Source of the DNA: Bacillota bacterium
Lineage (GTDB): Bacteria; Bacillota; UBA4882; UBA8346
DNA: 35,353 nucleotides
Assembly: GCA_023394955.1 (NCBI GenBank)
Contig: JAEWZY010000079.1
Span: 1-35,353 of the forward strand
Reading direction: 5' to 3'
Positions 32,243 through 35,353 of this stretch are shown here, one piece after another; the stretch's first letter is position 1, and every line of letters begins with the position of its first letter. The translations under genes were made by a program, and so were the position numbers. The notes below the pieces were generated by a model that searched no databases, was not told the DNA's origin, and was given only the letters and a program-made list of their open reading frames with translations.

Positions 32243-32595
32243 GAACGCAGATTACGCAGATTTTACGGATTAAACGGATGATAACCCATAGTTGTGACTG
32301 TGGGTTTTTTTATTTGACAACAATAATAGTATAAAGGGTATATTTAATCTCATTTAATTCAAGAAAAAGAAATTTATTATAATAATTTTAAAATAATTGC
32401 AGGGAAAAAATTCTTTATCACGAATAAATCCTTTGAATATAGCTGGAAAGAGGTTATGTTAATTGATATTTGAGTTTGGAAATAGATCATAATGATTAGC
32501 CCGGTCTGGGAAGGCTGGGCTATAATGTTTATTTCGACAAAAACCGGGAAAATTCGACATGGTCAAAGTTTGTTGGATAGCATAGGGGGATGAAG
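32243..32595 (+). other. Intergenic region between the ATPase operon and the surface protein gene
   Basis: This 353-bp gap holds four nonamer words at 32245-32280 (ACGCAGATT twice, TTACGGATT, AAACGGATG), then the operon terminator. Further on are a possible TTGACA (32314-32319) without a well-spaced -10 box, and a hairpin TAGCCCGG/CTGGGCTA near 32495-32522 with no strong T run. The rest is A/T-rich, and I see no small gene. Confidence 0.55.
32283..32311 (+). terminator. Rho-independent terminator of the ATPase operon
   Basis: AACCCATAG pairs with CTGTGGGTT (one G-T pair) around TTGTGA, followed by a run of T. It starts 41 bases after the subunit D stop. Confidence 0.92.
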
Positions 32596-35353
32596 ATGCG
32601 GAAAAGCATATTAGTATCAATTGTGATTGGGATTTTAGCGATGCTTTTGTTCCAGGCTGTCTTGGCGGAGAATTTGAAAGAGAAAGATATTTACATAGAG
32701 TTACAAGACAGAATTAAAAAGTTTGATCCTAAAAACGAGGTAGTCAGGTTAAGAACGGAAAACCGGCGGACTTTTAAGGATAAGAATGGGAAGATGGTCA
32801 CCTTCATCTCTACCGAACCGTTGAATTATCTTGAAGATGATAACCAACTAAATCCAATCGAGATTAACCTGGCCTCTGAAAAGTCTGTCAAAGTGGCTCC
32901 TAGATCTTACACCGCCGGAGCTTTAGTTCAAAAGAGGCAGGATGGTACCGGGTTTAAGCATAAACATCATGCTTTAAAAAATTCGGTTAAGGCGCGGTTC
33001 GCAGAGACTTCCGATGGCGGGATAATGCTTGAATATGAAAAACATAGCATCGAGTTCAAATTCAACCATCAAACTAAACGTCCGGCGAAAGTCGATAAAA
33101 ATAAGGTCCGATACAGAAAAATTTTCAGCAATTGTGATCTGGAATATACGGTGCTGCCCGGATCGATAAAAGATGAACTGATATTTTATTCGGCTCCAAA
33201 AAGTCCGGTTCTCAGTTTTGAAGTGGATTTTGGCGACCTCAAACCCCAAAATGGACCGGAAGGTTCGATTAATTTGGTTGATGGTTCCGGAGAAGCGATT
33301 TTTACAATTCATCCTTCGGTTATGTTTGAAAAGGAGAACGAAGATAACGGAAAGATCATTGAAACCCGTTTTCATCATGAAGGCAGTCAGCTTTATTGCG
33401 ATTTGATATTGGATATGGGGTGGCTGAAGGATAAGAAGCGCAAGTATCCGGTGGTGGTGGATCCGCAGGTTTCAACTCAGAAATTAAACAGTTATAGCAA
33501 TTATTACCAACGTTTTTTGTTGTATACTCCCGAATCATACGGAACAATCGAATGTAGTATTAATGTTCAAGGCCCCCACATGCACGGGCATAATAGTAAG
33601 CGTTGGGACGCCGTGGGTTATTTTAAAGATATAACTGATACTGATAAACCCCCAATTTTATATTATAAAGGTCTTTATGAGTATAGTGACAGAAAAGCGG
33701 TAGACGCTATCGCGGGACATTATTATGAGGTAGTTGTTTCCGGCGGCCGGACCAAATACAAGGTTGGCGGCGGCAGTCATGATGGGCAAGCCATAGCGAC
33801 CATAAAATATGGAGATAATGACGGCTATTTATTCCCTAAGGAACAAGTGTCGCCGATATCATTATTCGCCAAAGTTCATCAGGATATCGTGGAAAAAGTA
33901 GTTGAAGTCAAATACACCCAGACGGTCAGTTACACTTCCAATGCCGCTTTTGGATTTCAGGTTTACGAAGTCGGCGACGTAACACAGGAAAACGGGGAAC
34001 CCGTCGCGACATTGTATTATACGCCGAATTCAAACAACGGCGCGTTTCAACTTAACACCGGAAAGTATAAGATCGTTGTCCCGCAAAACGCTTGGGCGGA
34101 ATTTAATTTCCCACGTTTAACTTCCAATTATGAAAACCGGCTCCTGATGCGTAGCAATCCCGGGGTGATTGACTCGACCTTTAAATTACCAACCTCAAGT
34201 GAAATAAAGATGCAATTCAAAACAGCCAAGAATGGGAACCCTAGCGGTATATATCCCTATGTCAAAATTCTCTCCGGAGCGGAACCCGTCTTTGAACATA
34301 AATTTGACGTTCATTATTACGACTTATATGACGGCGGCGATAAAGTAATTCTGGATAAGGAAGTTCCTTACCGGCTCATCATCAGCCGGGGCGAGGGCAT
34401 GTCCGGATGGGGCTCGGTCGAGTTGGAGTTATTTCATCCCCAGAACCATCCTTGCTCCGTAACGGATCTCAGGCTGGTCAACAGCGAGAACAAACCGGTT
34501 TTAAACGGTTATGCCAACGGGAACCACAAATTATACTTTAATTATTCGGATCAGGATAATAACTCGTTAAAAGAATATCGGTTCACTATTGAGCAGACTA
34601 ATTCCACCAAGAAATTTGAGTATTATCTAACCCCAACGGCGATTAGCGATAATACATTTAGCATCCCTTATCGTATGCGCCAATTTGGGTTTGACAACGG
34701 CGGGGGGATATTATGCCGGGTTGACGCCTGGGACGGATTTGACTTTTTTAATATGTCGCAAGATTTTCATTTTACCCTTGATTCAACCCCACCAATCATT
34801 GACCAATTCAGGGGTGAAGTATCCGAAGCCGATAATTCGTTAAGTCTGGAATGCCGGACCAGGGATTTGCATAGCGATGTGAAGAGCAATAATATTTCAT
34901 GGAAGATCAATGGTCAGTATGGCGGTTCACGGGAGCTGACTCAGAGCGAGACTATGATGACCATTCCCGGCTTGCCTGTAAACTCCAGAGTCGAGGTTAA
35001 GCTGGAAGCGGTTGACAATACCGACAACAAAACCACTCGAACCGAAATTTTTTACACCTATCCCGAGAAAGCGGCTTTACTCGCTCCGGTTCAGGCCGTT
35101 AGTCAAAAGAAAGCCGAGTTGAAGGTATCGAAAGCAGCAGCCTCATACTTCAGGGTCGAACGGTATCGCAAGGACAATGGCGGCAATTTGAATTTGGAAT
35201 ATGACACCGGGTATCTTGATCCGACAAGCTTGGGACAATCGATCGTTGGAAACCCACAAGTAGCGATAACCGCGCCCGCTAGTGGTTCAAGCTTTGATCA
35301 ACCGGCGGAGATTTTGCTGAGCGCGGACGCGTTTGATGTGGATGGGAGTATCG
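32596..35353 (+). CDS. Large secreted protein with WapA/RHS-like N-terminal region (3' end outside window)
   Basis: The frame is open for 919 codons to the window edge with no stop. The ATG at 32596 is chosen because GGGGG at 32585-32589 lies six bases before it; ATG 32590 is too close. Residues 1-24 are a signal peptide ending A-V-L-A. The region up to about 290 has the layout often found ahead of RHS/YD-repeat or cell-wall-associated (WapA-like) proteins, including F-S-N-C-D-L-E-Y-T-V-L-P-G near 180 and KYPVVVDPQV at 283-292. Beta-rich segments follow, with DSTPPIID near 728 and an Ig/PKD-like start (TAPASGSSFDQPAEILLSAD) near 890. No YD repeats are seen yet. It may be an adhesin, a wall protein or a polymorphic toxin; the missing C-terminus decides. 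Confidence 0.75.
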   Translation, partial: MRKSILVSIVIGILAMLLFQAVLAENLKEKDIYIELQDRIKKFDPKNEVVRLRTENRRTFKDKNGKMVTFISTEPLNYLEDDNQLNPIEINLASEKSVKVAPRSYTAGALVQKRQDGTGFKHKHHALKNSVKARFAETSDGGIMLEYEKHSIEFKFNHQTKRPAKVDKNKVRYRKIFSNCDLEYTVLPGSIKDELIFYSAPKSPVLSFEVDFGDLKPQNGPEGSINLVDGSGEAIFTIHPSVMFEKENEDNGKIIETRFHHEGSQLYCDLILDMGWLKDKKRKYPVVVDPQVSTQKLNSYSNYYQRFLLYTPESYGTIECSINVQGPHMHGHNSKRWDAVGYFKDITDTDKPPILYYKGLYEYSDRKAVDAIAGHYYEVVVSGGRTKYKVGGGSHDGQAIATIKYGDNDGYLFPKEQVSPISLFAKVHQDIVEKVVEVKYTQTVSYTSNAAFGFQVYEVGDVTQENGEPVATLYYTPNSNNGAFQLNTGKYKIVVPQNAWAEFNFPRLTSNYENRLLMRSNPGVIDSTFKLPTSSEIKMQFKTAKNGNPSGIYPYVKILSGAEPVFEHKFDVHYYDLYDGGDKVILDKEVPYRLIISRGEGMSGWGSVELELFHPQNHPCSVTDLRLVNSENKPVLNGYANGNHKLYFNYSDQDNNSLKEYRFTIEQTNSTKKFEYYLTPTAISDNTFSIPYRMRQFGFDNGGGILCRVDAWDGFDFFNMSQDFHFTLDSTPPIIDQFRGEVSEADNSLSLECRTRDLHSDVKSNNISWKINGQYGGSRELTQSETMMTIPGLPVNSRVEVKLEAVDNTDNKTTRTEIFYTYPEKAALLAPVQAVSQKKAELKVSKAAASYFRVERYRKDNGGNLNLEYDTGYLDPTSLGQSIVGNPQVAITAPASGSSFDQPAEILLSADAFDVDGSI

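Noticed and set aside
32490..32525. Riboswitch in the leader of the large secreted protein
   Set aside because: There is only one GC-rich hairpin. None of the conserved cores that I know (c-di-GMP, TPP, SAM and others) is present.
1..35353. Prophage, insertion sequence with transposase, or defence island
   Set aside because: All long frames are accounted for by chromosomal genes; no integrase, transposase, restriction, toxin-antitoxin or phage structural gene was seen.

Overview
The window looks like the chromosome of an endospore-forming, probably anaerobic, low-to-mid-GC Bacillota (Clostridia-like or a deeper lineage). The reasons are strong AGGAGG-type ribosome binding sites with frequent GTG and TTG starts, the spore-associated pair DUF2953-YtfJ, a forespore-type LonB, RqcH beside a P-type Ca2+ ATPase as in Bacillus (yloA/yloB), a HutP-family protein, AroH-type chorismate mutase and a V/A-type ATPase operon. 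The species cannot be named from this sequence alone.

Layout. 1-2529: the 3' part of a GHMP (galactokinase-like) sugar kinase, a sugar-1-phosphate nucleotidyltransferase and an Sfp-type phosphopantetheinyl transferase. 2530-2873: a convergent intergenic region filled by about twelve units of a 21-bp periodic repeat. 2874-7789: rqcH (minus strand) divergent from a Ca2+ P-type ATPase, with a MITE-like repeat between them. 7814-10251: DUF2953, ytfJ and a D-Ala-D-Ala carboxypeptidase, a sporulation/envelope block. 10462-10543: tRNA-Leu(UAG) with a consensus promoter. 10792-15879: the protein quality-control block tig-clpP-clpX, then lonB. 15901-16099: a frameshifted gene relic. 16132-18224: a patatin-like phospholipase overlapping a BaiN/HI0933-type flavoprotein. 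18330-20717: a small membrane protein, a HutP-family protein, aroH and hisC. 20830-23366: oligoendopeptidase F and a DUF502 membrane protein. 23508-32242: a complete V/A-type ATPase operon in the order H-I-K-E-C-F-A-B-(repeat)-D. 32596 to the end: a large secreted protein, still open at the window edge, whose N-terminal region resembles WapA/RHS-type surface proteins.

How the genes work together. The ATPase operon supplies every structural part of a rotary ATPase. Its proteolipid carries the Na+ ligand pattern of Enterococcus hirae NtpK, so Na+ coupling is likely. Trigger factor, ClpP, ClpX, LonB and RqcH cover nascent-chain folding and proteolysis. AroH and HisC fit aromatic amino acid synthesis.

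The genes are mostly housekeeping. The unusual signal is between them. At least seven intergenic spacers contain degenerate tandem heptanucleotide words, a different word at most loci. In five of them the words recur in inverted orientation around a core. Two of these, 26 kb apart and in opposite orientation, are clearly copies of one element of about 240 bp. One copy lies inside the ATPase operon and supplies the stop codon of the B subunit. Other points of interest are an Asn at the catalytic Asp position of ClpP, a HutP homologue lacking the metal-binding His pair and preceded by a terminator-like hairpin, and a sharp base-composition shift within the ATPase operon. I saw no CRISPR array, prophage, recognisable transposase or defence system.
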